Of a stretch of 58,741 bases of DNA, positions 45,518 to 53,320 are shown one piece after another. How positions within the stretch are numbered: the stretch's first letter is position 1; every line of letters starts with the position of its first letter. Both the position numbers and the translations under genes were made by a program. This stretch comes from Acidisphaera sp. L21 (GTDB lineage: Bacteria > Pseudomonadota > Alphaproteobacteria > Acetobacterales > Acetobacteraceae). The stretch spans positions 1-58,741 of the forward strand of contig NZ_LMUY01000020.1 in NCBI RefSeq assembly GCF_009765685.1. Reading direction: 5' to 3'. The notes beneath the pieces were generated by a model. It worked only from the letters and a program-made list of their open reading frames with translations, ran no database searches and was not told where the DNA came from.

Positions 45518-46099
45518 ATGGCACGCCCGCGGGAATTCGACGACACCACAGTGCTGGAGGCAGCAATGCACTGCTTCTGGGCCCAGGGCTATCAGGCGAC
45601 CTCGGTCCGCGACCTGGCAGACCACATGGGCATCACCGGGGCCAGCCTCTATAACGCGTTCGGCGACAAACGGTCGCTCTATCGCAAGGCGCTGGACCAT
45701 TACCTGGAACAAAGCGTCCACGACCGGGTCGCCCGCCTGGGCAAACTGCCGCCGATGCAGGCCTTGCACGCCTTCTTCGGCGAAATCGTCGAACGCTCCG
45801 CCACCGACGGCAAACGACGCGGCTGCCTGCTGGTCAACGCCGCCCTGGAAATGGCCCCCTACGACGAAGAGTTCCGCGATGTCGTCGTGCAGGAGATGGC
45901 GATGCTGGAGGCCTTCTTCCAACGCTGCATCACCGCTGGGCAGGCCGACGGCACCATCACCACCCGCCAACCCGCCGGGGCGTTGGCGAAACTCCTGCTG
46001 AGCCTGCTACTGGGCGTCCGCGTGCTGGCCCGTACCCGACCACAACGCCCCGTGCTGCAGGGCGCCGTCGACGGCGCATTGGGTATGCTGGCGGCGTAG
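45518..46099 (+). CDS. TetR-family regulator
   Basis: A 193-residue TetR repressor beginning MARPREFDDTTVLEAAMHCF, with the HTH SVRDLADHMGITGASLYNAF at residues ~29-48 and the C-terminal CLLVNAALEMAPYDEEF typical of this TetR_C group. It is divergent from pobA and ends two bases before the end of the convergent MFS gene. It may control pobA, the pump, or both; PobA is more often regulated by PobR proteins of other families. Confidence 0.9.
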   Translation: MARPREFDDTTVLEAAMHCFWAQGYQATSVRDLADHMGITGASLYNAFGDKRSLYRKALDHYLEQSVHDRVARLGKLPPMQALHAFFGEIVERSATDGKRRGCLLVNAALEMAPYDEEFRDVVVQEMAMLEAFFQRCITAGQADGTITTRQPAGALAKLLLSLLLGVRVLARTRPQRPVLQGAVDGALGMLAA

Positions 46100-46100
46100 G

Positions 46101-47471
46101 CTACACCTCAGACGGGGCGGCAATCCGCATCAGGCTGGCCAGCGCCGCGAACGCCGCGAACCCGGCGCCCACCAGCAAGGCCAGCGTCGCCCCATGCGCC
46201 GGGGTGATTTCGAAACACATCGCCACCAGCGCCGCGCCGATGGTCTGGCCCAGGATCCGCCCCGTCGCCAACAGCCCGCTGGCACTGCCGCTGCGATGCG
46301 GCGGCGTGGCATCGATCATCGCCCGATTGTTCGGCGCGTTGAAGAAGCCGAACCCGATGCCGCACACCGCAGTCCGCCAGATGATCGCGAAATCGGACGA
46401 ATGCGCCGGCAGCGTCGCCATCAGAAACACCCCCGCCGCCATCGCCGCCAGCCCGATACCGCCCAGAATGGCCGCCGGATACCGATCCGCCAACCGCCCC
46501 GCCAACGGCGAGATCACCACCACGCCGAGCGGCCATGGCGTCAGCAGAAACCCGGTGCTCACCTGGCTGAACCCCAGCGTGTTCTGCAACAGGAACGGCA
46601 TCGCCACATAGGCCGCCCCTTGCGCCACGAAGCAGGCGACCGCGCTGGCCACCGACAGCGCGAACAGCGGCAGCCGCAGCAGATCCACCGGCAACATCGG
46701 CGAGGTGATCGTCATCTGCCGCCGGATCAGCAGCGTGCCGATCACCGCCGTCCCGATCAGCTCCGCCGCCACCAGCACCGGCTGCTGCCCATGCGCCAAC
46801 CCATCCAGGCCGCTGATGAACAGCCCGAACGTCGCCGCACTCAGCACCGCGCTGATCGCGTCGTACGAACTGGTGGTCGCCGTCTGCGGCAGCGCCCGCC
46901 AGGCCGCAAGCAGCGCAAACAGCCCGATCGGCACGTTCACCGCGAACAGCCAGGGCCAGTGCGCCACCGACAGGATGGCCGAGGCAATGGTCGGCCCAAC
47001 CGCCGTGGCGACCGACCCCACCATGGCGTTCATCGCGATGCCGCTGCCCAATCTGCGCCGCGGAAAGATGAACCGGATCAGCGCCACGTTCACGCTCAGC
47101 ATGCCCGCCGCACCCAAGCCCTGCAGCACGCGCGACACCGTCAGCACCGCCAAACTGCCCGACAGCGCGCACAGCAGCGACGCCACCACGAACAGCACCA
47201 GCCCGAAGATATGCACCCGGCGATACCCAAACACCTCCCCCAGCGAGGCCAGCGGCAACAGGGACATGGTGACCGCGAGCTGGTAGCTGTTCACCACCCA
47301 GATCGACTGCGCGTCCGTCACCTGCAGATCGCGCGCAATCGTCGGCAACGCGATATTGGCGATGGCACTGTCCAGCACCGCCATCACCAGCCCGATGGCC
47401 ACGGCAATGACTGCCCACGCGAATTGCGCCGGCGCGACGCCGTCCGTGTCCTGGGTGTGGATCGATGTCAT
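46101..47471 (-). CDS. MFS drug efflux transporter (DHA2-like)
   Basis: A 456-residue multi-helix MFS protein. The motif D1-like LDSAIANIALPTIARDL is after helix 1, motif A-like GEVFGYRRVHIFGL is after helix 2, and motif C-like GPTIASAILSVAHWPWLFAVNVPIG is at helix 5. These are typical of EmrB/QacA-type proton-driven drug exporters. It may export aromatic acids related to the neighbouring pobA, but this is inference. It is separated from the aldolase gene upstream by a hairpin. Confidence 0.88.
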   Translation of the reverse strand: MTSIHTQDTDGVAPAQFAWAVIAVAIGLVMAVLDSAIANIALPTIARDLQVTDAQSIWVVNSYQLAVTMSLLPLASLGEVFGYRRVHIFGLVLFVVASLLCALSGSLAVLTVSRVLQGLGAAGMLSVNVALIRFIFPRRRLGSGIAMNAMVGSVATAVGPTIASAILSVAHWPWLFAVNVPIGLFALLAAWRALPQTATTSSYDAISAVLSAATFGLFISGLDGLAHGQQPVLVAAELIGTAVIGTLLIRRQMTITSPMLPVDLLRLPLFALSVASAVACFVAQGAAYVAMPFLLQNTLGFSQVSTGFLLTPWPLGVVVISPLAGRLADRYPAAILGGIGLAAMAAGVFLMATLPAHSSDFAIIWRTAVCGIGFGFFNAPNNRAMIDATPPHRSGSASGLLATGRILGQTIGAALVAMCFEITPAHGATLALLVGAGFAAFAALASLMRIAAPSEV

Positions 47472-47534
47472 GTCATGCCTCTTCCAGCCCCGGCAGTGCT
47501 CACCAGGCCGGCACGAGAGCGATGCGAGGTTGGA

Positions 47535-47553
47535 TGACCCGGCGGCCGGGTCA
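47535..47553 (-). terminator. Hairpin at the end of the aldolase gene
   Basis: TGACCCG / CGGGTCA arms around GCGGC; the stop codon of the aldolase gene is part of the stem. It is placed to stop transcription before the MFS gene, but a T run is lacking. Confidence 0.5.
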
Positions 47554-48324
47554 GTCCAGATAGTTCGGTTCGGTCCGGTCCAGGATCCGCTTCAGCGCGG
47601 CAAAATGGTAATCCGCCTCGCTCATCTTCAACCGCGTGCTCGGCGGCTTCGGCTCGCGCACCCGGGCGATCACCGCATCCGAGATGAAGCGGCGCGGTTT
47701 GTCGGTCCACATGCTGAACAACTGGGTGCGGCAGGCGCGCTCCAGGAAATACAGCCGGTGATAGGCCTGGGCCACGTTCTTGCCGGTGACGATCACGCCA
47801 TGATTGGCCAGCATCAGGATCGGCTTGTCGCCCATCACCCGGGCCATCCGCTCACCCTCCGCCTGGTCGTCGGCGAAGCCGTTGTAGTCGTTGTCGTAGG
47901 CAACCTTGTCCAGGAAATACAGCGCCGCCTGGCCCGTCATCTCGATCGTCATGTCCGCCAGCTGCGCCAGCGCCGTGGCGTATGGCATGTGAGTGTGCAG
48001 CACGCAGGCGGCATTGGGCACGATGCGATGGATCGGCGCGTGGATGCAGATGGCGGACAAATCGGCCACCCCGCTGCCGGCCACGACCTCGCCAGCATGC
48101 GACACCTCGATCAGGTTGCTGGCCGTCACCTCGGACCAATGCAGGCCGAATTCGTTCAGGTAGAACCGGTCCGCGTCGCCGGGCTTCATCAGCGTGAAGT
48201 GGTTGTCGACGCCCTCGTGGAAATCATGCAACACGGCGATGCGGTGCGCCGCGGCCATGTCGACCCGGGCCTGGCGGCGCTCATCATCCAGACCATCGAA
48301 TGCCGGCTGCGTCATCACGTTCAT
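47551..48324 (-). CDS. Class II aldolase/adducin family protein
   Basis: A 257-residue class II aldolase-fold protein. The zinc ligands are H110-T-H112 in VLHTHMPYA and H175 in LANHGVIV. The stretch DNHFTLMKPGDADRFYLNEFG marks the subgroup without the usual fuculose aldolase SEGN loop. Such proteins act as aldolases or decarboxylases on small hydroxy acids. The ATG at 48324 follows AGGAG. It is divergent from the TauD-type dioxygenase gene across 138 bases, so the two may belong to one pathway. Confidence 0.87.
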   Translation of the reverse strand: MNVMTQPAFDGLDDERRQARVDMAAAHRIAVLHDFHEGVDNHFTLMKPGDADRFYLNEFGLHWSEVTASNLIEVSHAGEVVAGSGVADLSAICIHAPIHRIVPNAACVLHTHMPYATALAQLADMTIEMTGQAALYFLDKVAYDNDYNGFADDQAEGERMARVMGDKPILMLANHGVIVTGKNVAQAYHRLYFLERACRTQLFSMWTDKPRRFISDAVIARVREPKPPSTRLKMSEADYHFAALKRILDRTEPNYLD

Positions 48325-48462
48325 GTCGGATCTCCTGAACTCGCTGCAAAAAGCCCGACCCGGGCCCGCCAAGTCAAGGCCGATGGCGCCCTCCGGGCAC
48401 GCATTTTGCTAACCTTTGCTGTCGCGACCCCCGCCTGAGCAGCGCAACGAGAGGACTTGGAC

Positions 48463-49368
48463 TTGCAACTCCCCCACACGGCCGACGCCATCCAGGCCGC
48501 CCCCGGCATCACCGTCCGCCAGGTGGCGCCGAGCTTCGCTGCCGAGGTGGCCGGCGTGCCGATCCATGGCGATGTCGGCGAGGCGCAGTTGGACACGCTG
48601 GTCGACCTGCTGCACCGCTTTCGTGTGCTCATCGTTCCCGAAATCGCTGTCACACCAGGCGACCTGGTCGCGTTCAGCCGGCGGCTCGGGCCATTGGAAA
48701 TCCACTCCAACATCGAAAACACCCTGCGCGACCACCGCGAAGTCTTCTGCGTCGGCAACGTCCAGCGCGACGGGATGAAGGCGTCCTTCTCCACCGGGGT
48801 CGAGCAATGGCACGCCGATAGTTCGTTCCGCGAGGTCCCCAGCGACGTCTCGCTATTCTACGGCGAAATCGTGCCGCCCGAGGGCGCACAGACCATGTTC
48901 GCCGACGCCACCGCCGCCTACGACGCGCTGGACGACGCTACAAAGGCCCGCATCGACGGCCTGCGCGCCGTGCATTCGCTCGAAACCCTGCATGAATGGA
49001 GCCTGCCGTTCAACCCGGGCCGCGCCCCGTTCTCGGCCGAAAAGCGCGCCATGTGGCCACCGATCAGCCAGGATCTGGTGCGCACCCACCCGGTCACCGG
49101 TGCCAAGTCGCTCTATTTGTGCCCGTCCGTCATCAGTCATATCGAAGGCATGGACCGCGCCGCCAGCCAGGTCCTGATCGCCGAACTGATGGCGCACACC
49201 GACGCACCGCGCTTCGTCTACAGCCACGCCTGGCGCAGGGGCGATCTGGTGATCTGGGACAACCGCGCCGTGCTGCACACCGCCAGCCTGTTCGACGCAT
49301 CGCGCTACCAACGGCTGATGTATCGCACCACGGTCGAAGGCAACTCTGTCGGCGCCCGAGCGGCCTAA
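48463..49368 (+). CDS. TauD/TfdA-family alpha-ketoglutarate dioxygenase
   Basis: A 301-residue non-heme iron dioxygenase. The iron triad is H117, D119 (QWHADSSF) and H272 (AVLHTAS), and an Arg (YRTT, near the end) would hold 2-oxoglutarate. The family hydroxylates taurine, 2,4-D, alkylsulfates and similar acids. Starts are poor: a TTG at 48463 has GAGAGG at a good distance, while a TTG at 48457 is too close to it. The substrate is unknown. Confidence 0.88.
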   Translation: MQLPHTADAIQAAPGITVRQVAPSFAAEVAGVPIHGDVGEAQLDTLVDLLHRFRVLIVPEIAVTPGDLVAFSRRLGPLEIHSNIENTLRDHREVFCVGNVQRDGMKASFSTGVEQWHADSSFREVPSDVSLFYGEIVPPEGAQTMFADATAAYDALDDATKARIDGLRAVHSLETLHEWSLPFNPGRAPFSAEKRAMWPPISQDLVRTHPVTGAKSLYLCPSVISHIEGMDRAASQVLIAELMAHTDAPRFVYSHAWRRGDLVIWDNRAVLHTASLFDASRYQRLMYRTTVEGNSVGARAA

Positions 49369-49409
49369 ACCAGCAGCGCCCGGCCCGTTTTGGGCTGGGC
49401 AAACGCCGG

Positions 49410-49712
49410 CTAGACCGTGACGTTCAGGCCGCTGCTGCTTGCGTTGTCGGCCGTGACCTTGGCGTCCGCCACGTCCGCCGCCGCCTGGGCAGTCTGCTCA
49501 GCCGTCTGGTCCGCCTTGATCGTGGCGGCCTTCGCCTTGGCCGCCTCGTCCGTCTGCAACTGCGCCGCCGCCTTGGTGGCCGCCGCATCCGCCGTCTTGG
49601 CCGCCGCCTCGTCCGTGGTCAGCGTCGACGACGAACTGGATGACGAAGACGACGACCTCGTAGCCGACAATGCGACCGTGGAACCCGATGAAACCGACCC
49701 GATTCCGCTCAT
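49410..49712 (-). CDS. Ala-rich low-complexity small protein
   Basis: A 100-residue protein starting MSGIGSVSSGS, followed by a run of ten serines and then an Ala/Lys/Asp/Thr-rich helix (TDEAAAKTADAAATKAAAQL and similar), ending SSGLNVTV. The middle looks like a long amphipathic or coiled-coil helix. There is no signal peptide. A strong AGGAG that overlaps the stop codon of the Ser-rich gene before it supports real, coupled translation. Function unknown. Confidence 0.65.
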   Translation of the reverse strand: MSGIGSVSSGSTVALSATRSSSSSSSSSSTLTTDEAAAKTADAAATKAAAQLQTDEAAKAKAATIKADQTAEQTAQAAADVADAKVTADNASSSGLNVTV

Positions 49713-49721
49713 GCTAATCTC

Positions 49722-50495
49722 CTAAACGCTGATTGAGGTGCTGGTGCTGGATTGCGCCGCCGACTGCGTTGCCTGCGACGAATAGCTTTGGATGGCGTCC
49801 GCAAGCTGGCTCAGCAGGAGATCGCTCTGCGACGCCGTGCTGGTGCTGCTCGTACTACTGGCGCTGCTGCTGGCCGTGCTGCTGAACGGGTCCTGCGCCG
49901 TGCTGCTCGACGACCCGGCAGACTGGTCCGGCGGCGGACCATGATGCCCGCCATGATGCCCCTTATGCGCCTCACCCGCCGCCTGCGTGCCACTCGCGCC
50001 CGACGAACCATCCGTCAGGCTGCTGATCAACGACGTCAGATCCGACGCGATGTTGGACGCGCTGGACGTGCTGCTGCTGCTCGCCGTCGATGCGGCATCG
50101 ATCGACGTGTCGCCCGTCGCGACCGCACTCGTCGCCGTGGCGCTCGCGGCAGTGCCGCTGGTCGCCGTGCTGCTGGTCGCCGTGCTGCTGCTGGCGGACG
50201 TGTCACCCGATTGCAGATTGACTAGGAACGCCTGCAGATCGCTGATCAGCTTCGAAGCGGAGCTGGACACATCCGTGCTGGTGGCGCTCGTATCGCTGCT
50301 CGCGTCGGTGGCGCTGCTATCATCGGCGCTGGGCGGCGGCCCGGGCGGTGGCGGCGGCGGAAACGACGCAAGGCTGGTGGTGCTACTGGACGACGTAGAC
50401 GACGCGCTACTGGCGTCCTGCGCTGCCCGCTGTTGCTGCAAGGCCTGCCATTGCGAGATGGCACTGGATGAACTGGAAACCGATCCAACTGACAT
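49722..50495 (-). CDS. Ser-rich low-complexity protein with His cluster
   Basis: A 257-residue protein that starts MSVGSVSSSSSAISQWQALQ, close to the start of its downstream neighbour. It is dominated by Ser, Thr and Ala, with a PPPPPPGPPP segment near residue 50, two helical patches (KLISDLQAFLVNLQSGDTS and LLLSQLADAIQSYSSQ), and a HKGHHGGHHGPPPD cluster near residue 185 that could bind metal. No signal peptide or membrane segment. It resembles unannotated Ser-rich proteins of proteobacteria. The ATG at 50495 is chosen because of this shared N-terminus. Confidence 0.65.
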   Translation of the reverse strand: MSVGSVSSSSSAISQWQALQQQRAAQDASSASSTSSSSTTSLASFPPPPPPGPPPSADDSSATDASSDTSATSTDVSSSASKLISDLQAFLVNLQSGDTSASSSTATSSTATSGTAASATATSAVATGDTSIDAASTASSSSTSSASNIASDLTSLISSLTDGSSGASGTQAAGEAHKGHHGGHHGPPPDQSAGSSSSTAQDPFSSTASSSASSTSSTSTASQSDLLLSQLADAIQSYSSQATQSAAQSSTSTSISV

Positions 50496-50554
50496 ATTAA
50501 CTATTCCGAATGGCGTGGGAACTAAGCCCACACGTCACTGCAATAGGGGTGCCA

Positions 50555-50575
50555 GAATAAATAATGTGTTTATTC
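50555..50575. promoter_or_regulatory. AT-rich inverted repeat GAATAAA-N7-TTTATTC
   Basis: Perfect 7-bp arms around TAATGTG, 60 bases before the Ser-rich gene, in an otherwise G+C-rich genome. It is a possible regulator site or part of that gene's promoter. Confidence 0.45.
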
Positions 50576-50596
50576 AATGCCCGGCGCCGCATCAGC

Positions 50597-50615
50597 CCCG
50601 GCACATTCTGCCGGG
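50597..50615 (-). terminator. Hairpin after the Bcr/CflA-type MFS gene
   Basis: CCCGGC / GCCGGG with a seven-base loop, 14 bases past the MFS stop codon. A probable end of the RND-MFS transcript, without a T run. Confidence 0.45.
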
Positions 50616-50628
50616 CGGCAATCCGGGC

Positions 50629-51855
50629 CTAGGTCACATTTGCCGGGGCGACCCGCAACGCCCGCTCCCCACGCAGCTGCCACAGATAGGTGCCACTGGC
50701 GAGCACGACGAACAGCGCCATCAGAAACGTCATCACCAACGCCGGATGATGCAACGGCTCCAGCAACGCCACGGAGGCACTCGCGACCGCCCCCGTCACC
50801 ATCTGCACGCACCGCATGATGCCGGATGCAGCGCCCGCCACTTGCGGCAGATTATGCATCGCCTCGTGGTTGGTGGATGGTGCGATCAGCCCGAAACAGA
50901 AGATAACCAGCCCCATCAGCGGCATCAGCGTGTAGGTGTAGACCACGCCCATCGCCACCAGCCCCAACGCCCCCAGCGCACTGGCGAACATCAGGGCCAA
51001 CCCGAACGACAGCACCTTGCGCGATGACACGGCCCGCTTGCTCAGCCGCCCGCTGATCAACGAGCCCACCAGCACCCCGCAGGATGTCGCCCCGAACAGC
51101 AGCGAAAACGCCGATCCGCCCAGCCCCAGCGTCCCCATCACCACGCCGGGCGACCCCGAAATATAGCTGAACATGCACGCGAACCCGAGCGCGTAGACCA
51201 GACAAAACCCGCGAAACGGCCGGTCGGACAGCACCATGCCATAGCTGCGCACCAGATGCGTCGGCGAGACCGAGCGGCGGCGTTCCACCGGCAGCGATTC
51301 CGTCAACCCGATCGCCGTCAGACCCAGCAGGATCAACCCGCTGAGCGCCTGCAGCGCGTAGATGCTGCGCCAATCGCCGATCGCCATCACCCAGGCGCCG
51401 AACACCGGGGCCACCATCGGCGCAATGCCCAGCACCGCCGTCACCTGCGACAGGCGATGCCGGGCGGTCGCACCCTCGAACAGGTCGCGCACCACGGCGA
51501 ACGGCACGATGGCACAGCACCCCGCCGCAAGGCCCTGCACCATTCGCACCGCCAGCAACGCGTGGAACGATGGCGCCAGCGCGCAGCCAGTCGCGGCAAT
51601 GCTGAACACGCCGAGCCCCACCAGCAACGTCCAGCGCCGGCCGAACCGGTCCGCCAAAGGCCCGCATATGATCGGCGAGATCGCGAACCCGACCAGGAAC
51701 AGGCTCAGTGTCAGCGGCCCGCGCCCGGCCGCATCGGCGAACGTCGCCTCGATGGCCGGGATCCCCGGCAGACCCATATCGATCGATAACGGCGGCAACG
51801 CGCAGACGGCACCAAGGAAAAGCGTGAAGAGCAAGCTGTCTCGCTTCAGTGCCAC
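50629..51855 (-). CDS. MFS drug efflux transporter (Bcr/CflA-like)
   Basis: A 408-residue, 12-helix MFS protein. PPLSIDMGLPGIPAIEATF after helix 1 and GPLADRFGRRWTLLVGLG after helix 2 are typical of the Bcr/CflA subfamily. I start it at the GTG at 51855 because GAGGGAG lies about 7 bases before it and the frame just upstream runs into the end of the outer-membrane gene. It is the last gene of the four-gene efflux operon. Confidence 0.88.
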   Translation of the reverse strand: MALKRDSLLFTLFLGAVCALPPLSIDMGLPGIPAIEATFADAAGRGPLTLSLFLVGFAISPIICGPLADRFGRRWTLLVGLGVFSIAATGCALAPSFHALLAVRMVQGLAAGCCAIVPFAVVRDLFEGATARHRLSQVTAVLGIAPMVAPVFGAWVMAIGDWRSIYALQALSGLILLGLTAIGLTESLPVERRRSVSPTHLVRSYGMVLSDRPFRGFCLVYALGFACMFSYISGSPGVVMGTLGLGGSAFSLLFGATSCGVLVGSLISGRLSKRAVSSRKVLSFGLALMFASALGALGLVAMGVVYTYTLMPLMGLVIFCFGLIAPSTNHEAMHNLPQVAGAASGIMRCVQMVTGAVASASVALLEPLHHPALVMTFLMALFVVLASGTYLWQLRGERALRVAPANVT

Positions 51856-51868
51856 CGCGCCCGCTCCC

Positions 51869-53320
51869 TCACGATTTGGTCCGGTCGGTCCACCCGCCAC
51901 CCAACGCCTTATACAATGTCACCAGGTTCTGCTGTTCCGCCAGCCGCAGGCTCACCAGGTTCAGCTGCGCCCCGAACAGCGAGCTTTGCGCCACCAATTC
52001 ATTGAGGTACGTGTCCACCCCGGCATTTACCCGCAACTGCGAGATATTGAAGAACCGCGTATCCGCAGCCACCAGCTTGGTCTGCGCATCCACCTGCCGC
52101 GTGTACGTCGCCCGCGCCGCCAGCGCGTCGGCCACGTCGTGGAACGCCGACTGGATCGCCTTCTCGTAATTCGCGATCTCGATCCGCTTCTGCAGCTTGG
52201 CGTAATCCAAATTCGCGAAGTTCGACCCGGCGTCGAAGATCGGCACGCTAATCTGCGGCTGGAACAGCCAGGATGCCGTCCCCGCCCCAAACAAACTGCC
52301 CAGCGTCCCACTGGTCGTGCCGCCACTGCCCGTCAGCACGACGGAGGGGAAGAACGCCGCCCGCGCCGCACCGATATTGGCATTGGCCGCCAGCAGCGTG
52401 TGCTCCGCCGCGCGGATATCCGGCCGCCGGGTCAGCAGGTCGGACGGCAGCCCCGCCGGCAGCACCGGGAAGACCGACTTATCCCCCAGTCCGGCCTGCG
52501 CCATCATCCGCGTCTGCAAATCGGGCGGCAGCGGTGCCCCCACCAGCAGCACGATCTGGTCCAAATCCTGCGCCGCCTGCCGCGTATACTGTTCCAGACT
52601 CGCCTGCGCCGTCCGCAACGTCGATTCCGCCTGAGCCACGTCCGACGCCGTGCCGCTGCCCTGCGATAGGATCAGCCTTTCCAAATCGTACGACCGCTGC
52701 TGCGCCTTCGCCGTATCCGTCGACACCCGGATCGCATCCCGGTCCGCCAGCCACGCCAGGTAGTACGACGCCACGCTCGCCACCAGGCCGATCTGCGTGC
52801 TCAACTGCGTTTCGGCCGAGCTCAGGTATCGCTCCTGCGCCTGCCGGCTGAGGCTGCGCAGCCGGCCGAACACATCCAGTTCGTACGACGCCGCACCCAG
52901 GCCCAGGCTGTAGGCGTTGATGTGCAACGCCCCCGACGACCCGGTCGCACCCGCTGGCTCCCGCTCGAAATCCCCACTCGCCGTGGCATCGATGGTCGGG
53001 AACAGGCTCGCATGCTGGATGCGATACTGCGCCTCCGCCGCCGACACGTTCAACGCCGCCACCCGCAGGTCGCGGTTGTTCTCCAGCGACAGCGTAATCA
53101 GGTCCTGCATCACTGGATCGGTGAAAAAATCCCGCCAGCCCAGCGACGCGGCGGGCACTCCCGCAACATTGCCCGGCACCGACCCCGGGCCACCAAACGC
53201 CGGGCCAGACGGATAGCTGTCGCTCACCGGCAGCCCCGGCCTGAAATAATCCGGGATCAGCGTGCAGCCGGATAGCGACGCCAACAGAGCCGAAGCCACG
53301 AGAACACGGCGCATGATCAT
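51869..53320 (-). CDS. RND efflux outer-membrane lipoprotein (NodT/OprM family)
   Basis: A 483-residue outer-membrane channel. The signal peptide ends in the lipobox LSGC with C19 as the lipidated residue. Two OEP repeats follow (for example [20 protein letters not shown] and [20 protein letters not shown]). It forms the TolC-like exit duct for the pump encoded just before. Its ATG at 53320 overlaps the pump gene's stop codon (ATGA). Confidence 0.92.
   Translation of the reverse strand: MIMRRVLVASALLASLSGCTLIPDYFRPGLPVSDSYPSGPAFGGPGSVPGNVAGVPAASLGWRDFFTDPVMQDLITLSLENNRDLRVAALNVSAAEAQYRIQHASLFPTIDATASGDFEREPAGATGSSGALHINAYSLGLGAASYELDVFGRLRSLSRQAQERYLSSAETQLSTQIGLVASVASYYLAWLADRDAIRVSTDTAKAQQRSYDLERLILSQGSGTASDVAQAESTLRTAQASLEQYTRQAAQDLDQIVLLVGAPLPPDLQTRMMAQAGLGDKSVFPVLPAGLPSDLLTRRPDIRAAEHTLLAANANIGAARAAFFPSVVLTGSGGTTSGTLGSLFGAGTASWLFQPQISVPIFDAGSNFANLDYAKLQKRIEIANYEKAIQSAFHDVADALAARATYTRQVDAQTKLVAADTRFFNISQLRVNAGVDTYLNELVAQSSLFGAQLNLVSLRLAEQQNLVTLYKALGGGWTDRTKS

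Noticed and set aside
49800-50400. Repeated Ser/Ala codons that might be read as a tandem DNA repeat
   Set aside because: The units are not regular at the DNA level. The pattern comes from low-complexity protein coding with mixed codons.
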